Source: Mesorhizobium sp. M4B.F.Ca.ET.058.02.1.1 (GTDB taxonomy: Bacteria; Pseudomonadota; Alphaproteobacteria; Rhizobiales; Rhizobiaceae). Taken from it: a stretch of DNA of 64,000 nt. The notes below the pieces were generated by a model. That model ran no database searches, was not told where the DNA came from, and worked only from the letters and a program-made list of their open reading frames with translations. Made by a program: the position numbers and the translations under genes. The DNA is taken from assembly GCF_003952505.1 (NCBI RefSeq), contig NZ_CP034450.1, positions 5,084,001 through 5,148,000 on the forward strand. Reading direction: 5' to 3'. Positions 28,400-37,777 of the stretch are shown here, piece by piece. Positions within the stretch are counted from its first letter, which is position 1; each line of letters begins with the position of its first letter.

Positions 28400-29584
28400 T
28401 CAGAGCGCTTCCACGCACATGGCGACGCCCATGCCGCCGCCGATGCAAAGCGTGGCAAGACCCTTCTTGACGCCGCGGCGGCGCATCTCGAAGACCAGCG
28501 TGTTGAAGACGCGGGCGCCGGAGGCGCCGATCGGATGGCCGATGGCAATGGCGCCGCCATTGACGTTGACGATCGACGGATCCCAGCCCATGCCCTTGTT
28601 GACGGCGCAGGCTTGTGCGGCGAAGGCCTCATTGGCCTCCACCAGGTCCAGGTCCTTGACCGACCAACCGGCCTTATCCAGCGCCCGCTTCGAGGCCGGA
28701 ATCGGGCCGGTGCCCATGATCGCCGGATCGACGCCGGCGGTCGCCCAGGAAGCGATGCGGACCAGCGGGGTGATGCCGCGCCGGGCGGCTTCGGCCTCGC
28801 TCATCAGCAGCGCGCCGGCCGCGCCGTCATTGATGCCGGAGGCATTGGCGGCGGTGACCGTGCCGTCCTTGTCGAAAGCGGGCCTAAGTTTGGTCATGGC
28901 GTCGAGCGTCGCGCCGTGGCGGATATATTCGTCCTGGTCGACGATCGTATCGCCCTTCTTGCCCTTGATGGTGAAGGCGACGATCTCGTCCTTGAACTTG
29001 CCGGCCTTCTGCGCGGCCTCGGCCTTGTTCTGCGAAGCCAGCGCGAACTGGTCCTGGTCGTCACGGGTGATCTGGAACTGGCGCGCGACATTCTCGGCGG
29101 TATTGCCCATGTGATAGCCGTTGAAGGCATCCCACAGCCCGTCCTTGATCATGGTGTCGATCATCTTGTAGTCGCCCATCTTGACGCCGGCGCGCAGATG
29201 CTGGGCATGCGCCGAGAGCGACATCGATTCCTGGCCGCCGGCGACGATCACCTTGGCATCGCCGGTGGCGATCTGCTGCATGCCGAGCGCGATCGCGCGC
29301 AGGCCCGAGCCGCAGACCTGGTTGAGGCCCCAGGCGGTGGTCTCCTTGGGCAGGCCGGCGTTGATCGAAGCCTGGCGGGCAGGGTTCTGGCCCTGGGCGG
29401 CGGTCAGAACCTGGCCGAGGATCACCTCGTCGACTTCCGAGGGCTCGACGTTGGCCCGCGCGAGCAATTCCCTGATGACGACCGCGCCGAGTTCATGTGC
29501 CGGGGTGGCGGCGAAGCTGCCGTTGAAGGAGCCGACTGCCGTGCGCGCGGCGCTGGCGACAACTATGCCATTGGATGCGGACAT
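28400..29584 (-). CDS. phaA: Acetyl-CoA C-acetyltransferase (beta-ketothiolase)
   Basis: 394 residues. It condenses two acetyl-CoA to acetoacetyl-CoA, the first step of PHB synthesis. Active-site cysteine in NQVCGSGLRAIALG (about 88-92), substrate His in GHPIGASGARV and second Cys in TLCIGGGMGVAM near the C-terminus. The length matches the biosynthetic thiolase. It is the first gene of phaA-phaB, divergent from the repressor phaR. Confidence 0.96.
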   Translation of the reverse strand: MSASNGIVVASAARTAVGSFNGSFAATPAHELGAVVIRELLARANVEPSEVDEVILGQVLTAAQGQNPARQASINAGLPKETTAWGLNQVCGSGLRAIALGMQQIATGDAKVIVAGGQESMSLSAHAQHLRAGVKMGDYKMIDTMIKDGLWDAFNGYHMGNTAENVARQFQITRDDQDQFALASQNKAEAAQKAGKFKDEIVAFTIKGKKGDTIVDQDEYIRHGATLDAMTKLRPAFDKDGTVTAANASGINDGAAGALLMSEAEAARRGITPLVRIASWATAGVDPAIMGTGPIPASKRALDKAGWSVKDLDLVEANEAFAAQACAVNKGMGWDPSIVNVNGGAIAIGHPIGASGARVFNTLVFEMRRRGVKKGLATLCIGGGMGVAMCVEAL

Positions 29585-29885
29585 TTTCTTCTCCAGACTT
29601 CGAGGTGTCGTGTTTTAGGCTATCGTTGAGGAACTTTCTTGCCCTTTCCCGGTGCCAAGTCAAACCGGAAATGGGCATGCCGGCCATGCGCCGCAAGCAG
29701 GCCTGCGCTGGCCAGGGCTGCAGTCCCCGCTTCGCTGCGCAGCATATTCCGGCCGCCATGCAGCATTAATCGATCTTGCACTGCACAAACCACTTGGAAT
29801 TGTGACGCTTTTGCGCATATCCTTGACAGGGCGCAATCGTTACCGGCTGCTTACTCAAATGCGCCGGTGTCCGGGGAGGATACTG
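29585..29885. promoter_or_regulatory. phaA / phaR divergent control region
   Basis: 301 bases between divergent start codons. TTGCACTGCACAA at 29776-29788 is a near-palindrome (TGCA, C, TGCA) and a plausible PhaR site, since PhaR proteins bind TGC-rich dyads. A second TGC-rich dyad (GCTGCGCAGCA) is at 29735-29745. The assignment is inferred. Confidence 0.4.
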
Positions 29886-30497
29886 ATGGCCGCGAAAGAC
29901 GACCCGATCGTCATCAAGAAATATGCCAACCGCCGACTCTACAACACCGGCACCAGCACCTATGTGACGCTGGAAGACCTCGCCGACATGGTCAAGAAGG
30001 GCGAGGAATTCACCGTCCAGGATGCCAAGACCGGCGACGACATAACGCATCCAGTGCTGACCCAGATCATTTTCGAGCTGGAGAACAAGGATGGGCAGAA
30101 CATGCTGCCGATCCCGTTCCTGCGCCAGCTGATCGCCTTCTACGGCGACCAGATGCAGATGATCGTGCCCAGCTTCCTCGAGCAGTCGATGATCGCCTTC
30201 TCCAAGGAGCAGGAACGTTTTCGCGAACAGATGAAGGGCGCGTTCGGCAAGTCGCCGATGGACATGATGAAGATGTCGACGCCGATGAAGGCGCTGGAGG
30301 AGCAGACGCGCCGCAACATGGAGATGTTCCAGAACGCCATGCGCATGTTCACGCCGTTTCCGTCGGCGACGGCGAACGGGGCTTCGCCGACCCCAGCCGA
30401 GCCTGCGAAAAAGGAAGTGCCGGAAAAGTCCGATGATCTCCAGGAGCTGAAGGAACAGATCGCGGCCATGCAGCGCAAGCTCGACACGATGTCGTGA
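29886..30497 (+). CDS. phaR: Polyhydroxyalkanoate synthesis repressor
   Basis: 203 residues from ATG 29886 with [11 protein letters not shown]-terminal PHB/PHA accumulation-regulator DNA-binding domain (IVIKKYANRRLYNTGTST, about 8-25, and YVTLEDLADMVK), a second repeat-like domain (LTQIIFELENK, FLRQLIAFYG) and a C-terminal coiled coil (DDLQELKEQIAAMQRKL). PhaR binds PHB granules and its operators, and represses phasin and carbon-flow genes when no PHB is present. It is divergent from phaA-phaB. Confidence 0.95.
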   Translation: MAAKDDPIVIKKYANRRLYNTGTSTYVTLEDLADMVKKGEEFTVQDAKTGDDITHPVLTQIIFELENKDGQNMLPIPFLRQLIAFYGDQMQMIVPSFLEQSMIAFSKEQERFREQMKGAFGKSPMDMMKMSTPMKALEEQTRRNMEMFQNAMRMFTPFPSATANGASPTPAEPAKKEVPEKSDDLQELKEQIAAMQRKLDTMS

Positions 30498-30544
30498 CGG
30501 GCACGTTGCCATACAGGTGAAGCCGGCCTGACCTGAATCTCAAC

Positions 30545-30573
30545 AAGCCCTGGAGCGACGCGCCCCAGGGCTT
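30545..30573. terminator. Hairpin between phaR and convergent citrate synthase
   Basis: AAGCCCTGG (30545-30553) pairs with CCAGGGCTT (30565-30573). It sits between two convergent stop codons and could serve both. The T-run is short. Confidence 0.65.
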
Positions 30574-30596
30574 GGCTTTGATAAGCACCAGTTCCG

Positions 30597-31751
30597 CTAA
30601 ATCCCGACGGGCCCGTCGTAGCGGGCGCGGGGCCTGATCAGGCGGTTGCTCATGACCTGCTCGACGGCATGCGCGGCCGAGCCGACGCTGCGCCCGAGCG
30701 CGAACAGCCGGAACGGCGCATCGGGCGGCAGGCGCAACTGACGCGTCAGCGCGGCCAACGCGAAGTCAATGTTCGGGCGCGCCCCCGTCGCGCCGAGAAC
30801 GGCATCGCCGAGGCATGACATACAGCCATCGATCTCGACATCGGACAACAACGCCTCCGCCCTTGGGTCGCCCTCCGGATAGAGTGGATGGCCAAAGCCG
30901 GGCAGCGGCCGGTCGTGGCCAAGCCAGCGCTCGACCGCCGCATCGGCTCCCAGCCTTTCGGCGTCCTCGACGAGATTGAGCAAGGCCTCGCCGGCGCCGC
31001 CATGGCGCGGTCCGGACAGTGTGGCAAGACCGGCAAGCAGGCAGGCGGCAACCGACGCGCCGGTGGACGCGGCGACCCGCGTGGCGAAGGTCGAGGCGTT
31101 CAACTCGTGATCGGCGAGCAGCACCAATGCCCTGCGTATCAAATTGGCGCCGGCAGTGCCGACCGACCAGCCGCGCGCCAATCGCTCATGCACGGCGCCG
31201 TTTCCCGCAGCCGCGCCGAGCGCCTCGGCCAGGGCCGCGATGGCGTCGGCAGCATCGCGGTAGAGCGTGGCTGGCCCGCGTCCCAGCGAAGGCCGGCCTT
31301 CGGCAGCCAGTTCAGCCAGCGTCGCGAATGCCGCGCCGCGACCGCTCTCGCGCGCGTCATGGCGGCCGGGCGAGGCAAACGACACCGGGACGTCCGCTGC
31401 CCAGAGCAGGCTTGCCGTCTCCTCCAGCGTGGCCGCGCCGGAGAGCGCCACAGCATCCTTGCCGCGATAGAAAAGGCCGCCATGCTGGATGGTCGAGATC
31501 GTGGTGGCAAAAGCCGGCTCGCCCCAGTCGATGGCGCTTTCTGCGATCGCTCGCGGGCTTCGGCCGCGCGCGCGGCGCGTGGCGAGGGCGGCGATGTCGT
31601 CGGCGCGATACTGGCTGCGGCGCGGATCGGCTGCGTCCGGACGCATGCCGATACGGCCACGGCTGACATAGGCATAGAGCGTCTGCGGCCGCACCTTGAG
31701 CCGTTCCAGCGCCTCCTCACGCGTCAGCCATTCGGTCATGTTGTTTGTCAT
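30597..31751 (-). CDS. Citrate synthase paralogue with N-terminal helix-turn-helix
   Basis: 384 residues from ATG 31751 (380 from 31739; neither start has a strong SD). The N-terminal 60 residues form an excisionase/MerR-like helix-turn-helix (WLTREEALERLKVRPQTLYAYVSRGRI). The rest is a citrate synthase fold with GPRHGGAGEAL (active-site His) and LPGFGHPLYPEGDPRA (second His), plus Asp in PNIDFALAAL. It condenses oxaloacetate or a related keto acid with an acyl-CoA. The substrate cannot be read out, and 2-methylcitrate synthase is an alternative. It is divergent from a second citrate synthase. The DNA-binding part could make it a dual enzyme-regulator, which is inferred. Confidence 0.85.
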   Translation of the reverse strand: MTNNMTEWLTREEALERLKVRPQTLYAYVSRGRIGMRPDAADPRRSQYRADDIAALATRRARGRSPRAIAESAIDWGEPAFATTISTIQHGGLFYRGKDAVALSGAATLEETASLLWAADVPVSFASPGRHDARESGRGAAFATLAELAAEGRPSLGRGPATLYRDAADAIAALAEALGAAAGNGAVHERLARGWSVGTAGANLIRRALVLLADHELNASTFATRVAASTGASVAACLLAGLATLSGPRHGGAGEALLNLVEDAERLGADAAVERWLGHDRPLPGFGHPLYPEGDPRAEALLSDVEIDGCMSCLGDAVLGATGARPNIDFALAALTRQLRLPPDAPFRLFALGRSVGSAAHAVEQVMSNRLIRPRARYDGPVGI

Positions 31752-31848
31752 GCAGCCGATTGCTTGGACATATTGATTCACTTGATCAAGATTGATGCCT
31801 CGAACTTGTACCATTAATTCAAGTCCGTAAATGGCGAAGGAGACGGAC

Positions 31849-32952
31849 ATGGCAAACGGGCTCGATGATGTGGTGGCGGCGGAAACCGTGCTTTCCGATG
31901 TCGACGGCCTCGGCGGCCGGCTGACGATCCGTGGCCATTCGCTGCCGGAACTGGCCGGCCGTTGGCGCTATCCGCAGGTGGCGCGCCTGTTGCTCGACGG
32001 CTTCTTCGACGACCTTCCCGGCGATGCTGAACTGGCCGAGGCGATCGGCCGGGCGCGGGTCGAGGTGTTCCTGCGGCTCCAGCCGATTTTTCCGACGCTG
32101 GCCGCGCTCGATGTCTACAGCGGCATGCGGGCCGGCATCGCCCTTTTGCCGGACGGCGGGACGTTGACGGATGCGCTGCGGCTGATCGCGGCGCCGGCGG
32201 TGCTGACTCCGGCCTTGCTGCGGGCGGGACGCGGGGACCAGCCGGTCGCACCAAACAAGGATGCCGATCATGCCGCCGACATGCTGCGCATGCTTGGTGG
32301 CAGCGCGGCCTCGCCCGATCTGGCCAAAGCGCTCGACACCTATCTCGTCACTGTCTGCGACCATGGTCTCAACGCCTCGACCTTCGCCACCCGCGTCGTC
32401 GCCTCGACTCAAGCCGGGCTGACCTCGGCGATTCTGGCTGGCCTAGGCGCGCTCAAGGGGCCGCTGCATGGCGGCGCGCCCGGACCGGTCATCGAGATGC
32501 TGGACGCGATCGAGGCGTGCGGCGACGGCGCCGGCTGGCTGCGCGACGAGATCGCGCAAGGCGAGCGCATCATGGGTTTCGGCCACCGCATCTACCGGGT
32601 GCGCGATCCGCGCGCCGACGTGCTGAAAGCGGTGGTGCGGCAACTGGCCACCCGCAAGGGGCCAGGTAGCGGGAAGATGGGCAGCCGGCTGGCTTTTGCC
32701 GAGACGGTGGAGCAGGCGGCGCTCGACGTGCTTCGGGTCGCCAAGCCGCAGCGTTCGATCCAGACCAATGTCGAGTTCTACACTGCGCTCCTGCTGGAAG
32801 CGGCAGGCTTCCCAAAGGACGCATTCACCAACGTCTTCGCCGCCGGCCGCATCTCGGGCTGGATCGCCCATGCGCGCGAGCAGCAGACGACAGGACGGTT
32901 GATCCGGCCGCAGTCGCGCTATGTCGGGCCGGTGCCGGATCTCGTCGCCTAA
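31849..32952 (+). CDS. Citrate synthase paralogue without DNA-binding domain
   Basis: 367 residues from ATG 31849 (SD GAAGGAGA 6-13 bases upstream; an ATG at 31831 lacks one). It is a compact citrate synthase: LKGPLHGGAPGPV (His), MGFGHRIYRVRDPRAD (His) and TNVEFYTALLL, with Glu at the usual catalytic Asp position, as in some short-type citrate synthases. The C-terminus GRLIRPQSRYVGP resembles that of the divergent neighbour (NRLIRPRARYDGP), so the two are related. They share a 97-base divergent promoter region. Confidence 0.88.
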   Translation: MANGLDDVVAAETVLSDVDGLGGRLTIRGHSLPELAGRWRYPQVARLLLDGFFDDLPGDAELAEAIGRARVEVFLRLQPIFPTLAALDVYSGMRAGIALLPDGGTLTDALRLIAAPAVLTPALLRAGRGDQPVAPNKDADHAADMLRMLGGSAASPDLAKALDTYLVTVCDHGLNASTFATRVVASTQAGLTSAILAGLGALKGPLHGGAPGPVIEMLDAIEACGDGAGWLRDEIAQGERIMGFGHRIYRVRDPRADVLKAVVRQLATRKGPGSGKMGSRLAFAETVEQAALDVLRVAKPQRSIQTNVEFYTALLLEAAGFPKDAFTNVFAAGRISGWIAHAREQQTTGRLIRPQSRYVGPVPDLVA

Positions 32953-32979
32953 GGCGGCCAGCCCATCTTGATGAATGTC

Positions 32980-33005
32980 GCCTCTCCGCCAAAAGGCGGT
33001 GAGGC
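32980..33005 (+). terminator. Terminator of plus-strand citrate synthase
   Basis: GCCTCTCCGCC (32980-32990) pairs with GGCGGTGAGGC (32995-33005), one mismatch, with an AAAA loop and TCTTCTTC downstream. Confidence 0.75.
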
Positions 33006-33160
33006 TCTTCTTCATGACCGAAATTTCATGTGATCACGCGACCGTGTTCGTGTTCTTGCCTTGGTCAGGACTTATATGCTGCACTGCAACATAGGTCCGC
33101 TGCCGGCGCGTCGCCCGATTCCGGGCAGGACGAGGCCGGCCATTCAACGACAGGAACGCC

Positions 33161-34291
33161 ATGACGACCAACGGCAAGGCGGAGGAAAAGAAGAAGATCA
33201 ACATCGCGCTTCAGGGGGGCGGCTCGCACGGCGCCTTTTCCTGGGGCGTTCTCGACAGGCTGCTGGAGGATGGAAGGCTAGAGATTTCAGCCGTTTCCGG
33301 CACCAGCGCCGGCGCGATGAACGCGGTGGCGCTGGCCGACGGCTTTGTCCGTGGCGGCGTCGAGGGAGCACGCAAGAAGCTCGACGATTTCTGGCGCGCG
33401 GTGGCGCGGAAAGGCCGCTTCAGCCCGGTGCAGCGCATGCCGTGGGATGTCGCCTGGGGCAACTGGTCGATCGAGAACACGCCGGGCTATGTCTTCTTCG
33501 ACACCATGTCGCGGGTGTTCTCGCCCTATGTCGCCAATCCGCTCGGCCTCAATCCGCTGCGCGACGTGGTCAAGCAGGAGATCAACTTCTCCAATGTGCG
33601 CGCCTGCAAGTCGGTGGAGCTGTTCATCTCGGCGACCAATGTCGAGACCGGACAGCTGCGCGTCTTCTCCGACGGCGAGATCGACCTCGACACGGTGATG
33701 GCCTCGGCCTGCCTGCCGCAACTGTTCCGCGCCGTCGAAATCAAGGGCGTGCCCTACTGGGATGGCGGCTATGGCGGCAATCCGGCGCTCTATCCGTTCT
33801 TCAAGACGACTGCCACCGAGGACGTGCTCCTAGTCCAGATCAATCCGGTGGTGCGCGATGGCACGCCAAAGAGCGCCAACGAGATCCAGAACCGCATCGA
33901 CGAGATCACCTTCAATGCCGGACTCCTGCGCGAATTCCGCTCGATCGCCTTCGTCAAGGAACTGATCGCCGCCGGCCGGCTGCCGCATGGCGAGTACCGC
34001 GACATTCGCATGCACCGCATCGATGCCGACGAGGCTTTCAAGGACCTGTCGGCATCGTCCAAGGTCAACGCCGAATGGGCCTTCCTCGCCTATCTGCGCG
34101 ATCTTGGCCGCAGCGCCGCCAGCGACTGGCTGGAGGAGAATTATGACGCCGTCGGCAAGCGGCCGACGCTCGATCTCTCCGGCGAACTCGACGACGGCTT
34201 CAAGCCGATGCGCGGCCCGGCGCCGGGCCGGCGGGTAAAGGAGTTCCTCGCGGCGCGCAGGAAGCCCGAGCAAGCGCGGCGCCAAGCCTAG
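33161..34291 (+). CDS. Patatin-like phospholipase
   Basis: 376 residues. It carries a Ser-Asp dyad hydrolase fold: oxyanion loop GGGSHGAFSWG (about 20-30), nucleophile Ser in SGTSAGAMNA (about 47-56) and the catalytic Asp in WDGGYGGNP. No signal peptide is present, so it is cytoplasmic or membrane-peripheral. The family deacylates phospholipids or storage lipids; in bacteria with PHB a depolymerase-like role has also been noted. The C-terminus is Arg/Lys-rich. It ends 27 bases before the convergent TetR gene. Confidence 0.88.
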   Translation: MTTNGKAEEKKKINIALQGGGSHGAFSWGVLDRLLEDGRLEISAVSGTSAGAMNAVALADGFVRGGVEGARKKLDDFWRAVARKGRFSPVQRMPWDVAWGNWSIENTPGYVFFDTMSRVFSPYVANPLGLNPLRDVVKQEINFSNVRACKSVELFISATNVETGQLRVFSDGEIDLDTVMASACLPQLFRAVEIKGVPYWDGGYGGNPALYPFFKTTATEDVLLVQINPVVRDGTPKSANEIQNRIDEITFNAGLLREFRSIAFVKELIAAGRLPHGEYRDIRMHRIDADEAFKDLSASSKVNAEWAFLAYLRDLGRSAASDWLEENYDAVGKRPTLDLSGELDDGFKPMRGPAPGRRVKEFLAARRKPEQARRQA

Positions 34292-34318
34292 CTCGACCGG
34301 GGGCGCCGACCGCCGACG

Positions 34319-34915
34319 TCATCCTTTCCGCAGCGCCAGGTCGATCAGCCTGATCAGCGCGGCGGCGGCCCGTCGCTGCTCGTCCGGATTGCTGATGCGC
34401 ATCTTCATGCCTTCCAGCCCGTCGAGCAGCATGTCGGCCAGCAGCCGCGCCGAAAGCCCCTTGGCGGCGAGGTCGACGCCGTTCCGTTTCACTTCGCCCT
34501 CGACCGCGCTGGCGATGTGCTCGACAAGGCCGTCGCGCCAGCAGCCGACGAGGTCGGCGACGCTCGACTTCAAGTCGAGCAGTTCGGCGCCGTGCGGGGA
34601 AGCACGGACAGCGCCGATCATCGAGATCAGCGCTGCGTCGACGGCGCGCATCGTGCGTTCGGCGAAGGTGCCGCCGCCTTCGAGCTCGCTCTTCGCCTGC
34701 TCGATGGAGCGACCGAGCAGCATCAGGGCGATGGCGCGGAAAATGTCGGTCTTGTTCTTGAACAGCAGATAGAGCGCCGGCCGCGACATGTCGGCGGCGC
34801 GCGCGATGTCGTCCATGGTGGTGCGCGTAAAGCCATAGGCGAGGAACACCTTCATCGCGCCTTCCAAAATGCGGGCGCGCTTGGGGTCGGCGGCGATGTC
34901 CTCGGCTTCGATCAT
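34319..34915 (-). CDS. TetR family transcriptional repressor
   Basis: 198 residues from ATG 34915. The N-terminal helix-turn-helix (RILEGAMKVFLAYGFTRTTM, MSRPALYLLFKNKTDIFRAI) is followed by an all-helical ligand domain. It is divergent from the molybdenum hydroxylase operon. A perfect palindrome lies 30 bases upstream of its start, in the shared promoter, which fits autoregulation and repression of the operon. The inducer is unknown. Confidence 0.9.
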   Translation of the reverse strand: MIEAEDIAADPKRARILEGAMKVFLAYGFTRTTMDDIARAADMSRPALYLLFKNKTDIFRAIALMLLGRSIEQAKSELEGGGTFAERTMRAVDAALISMIGAVRASPHGAELLDLKSSVADLVGCWRDGLVEHIASAVEGEVKRNGVDLAAKGLSARLLADMLLDGLEGMKMRISNPDEQRRAAAALIRLIDLALRKG

Positions 34916-34944
34916 GGCGAACAGTCTACCCTGTGCAAACTCTA

Positions 34945-34969
34945 TTGACAAAATGACGGATTTTGTCAA
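34945..34969. promoter_or_regulatory. Perfect palindromic operator in TetR / Mo-hydroxylase promoter
   Basis: TTGACAAAAT (34945-34954), 5-base spacer, ATTTTGTCAA (34960-34969): a perfect 10-bp inverted repeat. The TTGACA of the left arm could double as a -35 hexamer for the plus-strand operon. It is the likely TetR binding site. Confidence 0.8.
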
Positions 34970-35039
34970 GGTGTATGAAGACGAAATGGCCGCCTTGCCA
35001 TTTCGCTTCTGGTTATAGACGACAACGAAGGATATCCCC

Positions 35040-35501
35040 ATGCGCCTCACCGTCGACGGGCAATCATTCGACATCGATGCCGATCCGGGAATGCCGCTGC
35101 TGTGGGCGCTGCGCGATCTGATCGGCAAGACGGGCCCGAAATTCGGCTGCGGCATCGCCGCCTGCGGTGCCTGCACGGTGCATGTCGACGGCCTGCCGGT
35201 TCGCTCCTGCTCGCTGCCGGTCGGGGAAGTCAGCGGCGCAGTCACCACCATCGAGGGCATCGGCACCGGCGGCAAGCTGCATCCGGTGCAGCAGGCCTGG
35301 CTGGAAGAGCAGGTGGCGCAATGCGGCTACTGCCAGGCCGGCCAGATCATGAGCGCGGTGGCATTGCTCGAGGAGGTGGCGGACCCGAGCGACGACGACA
35401 TCGACAACGCCATGGGCGGCAACCTCTGCCGCTGCGGCACCTATCCGAAGATCCGCGCGGCGATCAAGAAAGCCGCGGCGCTGAAGACGGCGGGGCTCTG
35501 A
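35040..35501 (+). CDS. Molybdenum hydroxylase small subunit, 2Fe-2S (IorA-like)
   Basis: 153 residues. The N-terminal plant-type [2Fe-2S] domain has Cys in [15 protein letters not shown] and a fourth at PVRSC. The C-terminal helical [2Fe-2S] domain has CGYCQAGQ and GNLCRCGTY. It is full length for isoquinoline 1-oxidoreductase alpha subunits. It passes electrons from the Mo site in the next gene's product to the cytochrome. SD GAAGGA lies 8-13 bases upstream. The next gene starts 2 bases after its stop. Confidence 0.93.
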   Translation: MRLTVDGQSFDIDADPGMPLLWALRDLIGKTGPKFGCGIAACGACTVHVDGLPVRSCSLPVGEVSGAVTTIEGIGTGGKLHPVQQAWLEEQVAQCGYCQAGQIMSAVALLEEVADPSDDDIDNAMGGNLCRCGTYPKIRAAIKKAAALKTAGL

Positions 35502-35503
35502 TC

Positions 35504-37777
35504 ATGGCCAGCATCGGAAAGATCGCCCGCCGCACCTTCCTCATCGGCGCCGCCGCTGTCGCCGGCGGTGTCGCCGTTGGCTACTATTACTACCGCAAGC
35601 CCTTCGCCAACCCGCTCGAGGCCGATCTCGGCAAGGGCGAGGCAACCTTCAATCCCTATGTGAAGATCGGCGCCGACAACACCATCACCATCGTCGCGCC
35701 GCGCGCCGAGATGGGGCAAGGCGTGTCGACGACGCTTGCCGCCATGGTCGCCGAGGAACTCGACGTCGGCCTCGATCAGGTCAAGGTCGAGCACGGCCCG
35801 GCTTCCTATGCCTATTACAACGCGGCGATACTCCAGGAGGGCGGTCCGTTCCCCTTCTTCGACGAGAGCATGACGGCGGAAGCGGTGCGATCCGGACTCG
35901 GCGTCGTCGGAAAGCTGCTCGCCCTGCAGGGCACCGGCGGCTCGTCCTCGATGCGCGACGGGTTCGACAAGATGCGGCAGGCGGGCGCGGCCGCCAGGCA
36001 GATGCTGATCTCGGCGGCGGCGCAGAAGCTCGGCGTTTCCGCCGGCGAACTGGAAACCGCCAACGGCGCGGTCCTGCATAAGGCGTCGGGCAAATCGGTC
36101 ACCTATGGTGAAGTCGCCGCCTCAGCCAGCGCCATGCCGCCGCCGGCCGAGGTCAGGCTCAAGGACAAGGCCGACTGGAAGCTGCTCGGCAAGCCGCAAA
36201 AGCGCGTCGACATGCTGGCCAAGGTCACCGGCGCGCCGATCTTCGGCATCGATGTCAGGCTGCCGGAGATGCTCTACGGCACGGTGAAGATGAGCCCGCG
36301 CTTCTGGTCGAAGCCGGTGAGCGCCGACCTCTCCAAGGCCGCGAAGATGCCCGGCGTGGTCAAGATCGTGCCGATCGAGACCAGCTACGGTCACGGTTTC
36401 GGGGTCATCGCTGAAAACACCTGGGCGGCGTTCAGAGCCGCCGAGGCGATCGAGGCCAAATGGGCCGACCCCGAATATCCGCTGGACAGCGCCGCCATCG
36501 ACGAGGCGATGAAACAGGCGCTCACCACCAAGGGTTCGCCATTGCGCAACGACGGCGATGTCGACACCACTTTCGCCGACACGCCGCGCGAAAAAATCGT
36601 CGAGGCCGACTATGCAGTGCCGTACCTGGCGCACGCAACGATGGAGCCGATGAACGCCACGGCGCGGCTGAAGGACGGCGCCCTCGACATCTGGTGCGGC
36701 AACCAGGCGCCGACGCTGGTGCGGCAGCTGTGCGCCAACGCGGTCGGCATCGAGCAGGACAAGGTCGCGGTGCACACCACCTTCCTCGGCGGCGGCTTCG
36801 GCCGGCGCGTCGAGATGGATTATGCACTGTGCGCGGCGCTGATGGCCAAGGAAGCCGGCGGCCGCCCGGTCAAGGTGACCTGGACGCGCGAAGAGGACAT
36901 GCGCCACGACGCCTACCGCCCCGCGGCAATCGGCAAGTTCCAGGCGCGGCTCGGCGACGATGGCCTGCCGGTCGCCGTCGAAATGAAGATATCGTCGCCA
37001 TCGATGATCGCCAGCACCTTGCGGAGGCTGTTTCCGTCGCTATCGGCAATGGGGCCGGACAAGACCATCGTCGACGGCGCGTACGACCAGCCCTACACGA
37101 TCCCGAACTACCGGGTGAGCGGCATCGCCGCGCCCGTCTCCATTCCCGTCGGTTCGTGGCGATCGGTCGGCAGCTCGATCAACGGCTTCTTCCATGAAGG
37201 CTTCATGGACGAGATCGCGGCCGCTGGGAAAACCGATCCGGTCGAATTGCGCAAGAAGCTGATGGCCGCTTATCCGTCGGCGGTGAAAGTGGTCGAGACC
37301 GTCGCCGGGATGGCGAAATGGGGCGAGGCGCTGCCGGCCGGCAAGGCGAAGGGCATGGCCTTCACGCTGTCCTTCGGCAGCTGGGTCGGCGAGATCGTAC
37401 AGGTCGCGGACACGCCGGCCGGCATCCGCATCGAGAAGGTGTGGATCGCTGCCGATGTTGGTACCGCGCTCGATCCCGACATCATCAAGGCGCAGCTCAT
37501 CTCCGCCGCCATCTACGGCCTGTCGGCGGCGATGGGCCAGGAAATCACCTTCGCCGACGGCATGGTCGAGCAGTCGAATTTCCACGATTTCGACGCCATG
37601 CGCATCTTCCAGTGTCCGGTGTTCGAGGTCGCGGTGCTGGAGAATTTCCACAAGATGGGCGGCGTCGGCGAGGTCGGCACGCCGCCGGCGGCGCCGGCGC
37701 TCGCCAATGCCATCTTCGCGCTGACCGGTAAGCGCATCCGTAGGTTGCCGTTGTCCAAAGCGGTGGCCTTCGCATGA
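35504..37777 (+). CDS. Molybdenum hydroxylase large subunit, molybdopterin-binding (IorB-like)
   Basis: 757 residues from ATG 35504. A twin-arginine signal (RRTFLIGAAAVAGG, residues 8-21) indicates folded export to the periplasm with the small subunit. It belongs to the xanthine dehydrogenase/isoquinoline oxidoreductase family: APRAEMGQGVSTT, YLAHATMEPMNATA and GGGFGRRVEMDYA (Moco contacts), and VGTPPAAPALANAIF near the C-terminus. The substrate is unknown; aldehydes or N-heterocycles are typical. Its stop overlaps the cytochrome gene start by 4 bases. Confidence 0.93.
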   Translation: MASIGKIARRTFLIGAAAVAGGVAVGYYYYRKPFANPLEADLGKGEATFNPYVKIGADNTITIVAPRAEMGQGVSTTLAAMVAEELDVGLDQVKVEHGPASYAYYNAAILQEGGPFPFFDESMTAEAVRSGLGVVGKLLALQGTGGSSSMRDGFDKMRQAGAAARQMLISAAAQKLGVSAGELETANGAVLHKASGKSVTYGEVAASASAMPPPAEVRLKDKADWKLLGKPQKRVDMLAKVTGAPIFGIDVRLPEMLYGTVKMSPRFWSKPVSADLSKAAKMPGVVKIVPIETSYGHGFGVIAENTWAAFRAAEAIEAKWADPEYPLDSAAIDEAMKQALTTKGSPLRNDGDVDTTFADTPREKIVEADYAVPYLAHATMEPMNATARLKDGALDIWCGNQAPTLVRQLCANAVGIEQDKVAVHTTFLGGGFGRRVEMDYALCAALMAKEAGGRPVKVTWTREEDMRHDAYRPAAIGKFQARLGDDGLPVAVEMKISSPSMIASTLRRLFPSLSAMGPDKTIVDGAYDQPYTIPNYRVSGIAAPVSIPVGSWRSVGSSINGFFHEGFMDEIAAAGKTDPVELRKKLMAAYPSAVKVVETVAGMAKWGEALPAGKAKGMAFTLSFGSWVGEIVQVADTPAGIRIEKVWIAADVGTALDPDIIKAQLISAAIYGLSAAMGQEITFADGMVEQSNFHDFDAMRIFQCPVFEVAVLENFHKMGGVGEVGTPPAAPALANAIFALTGKRIRRLPLSKAVAFA

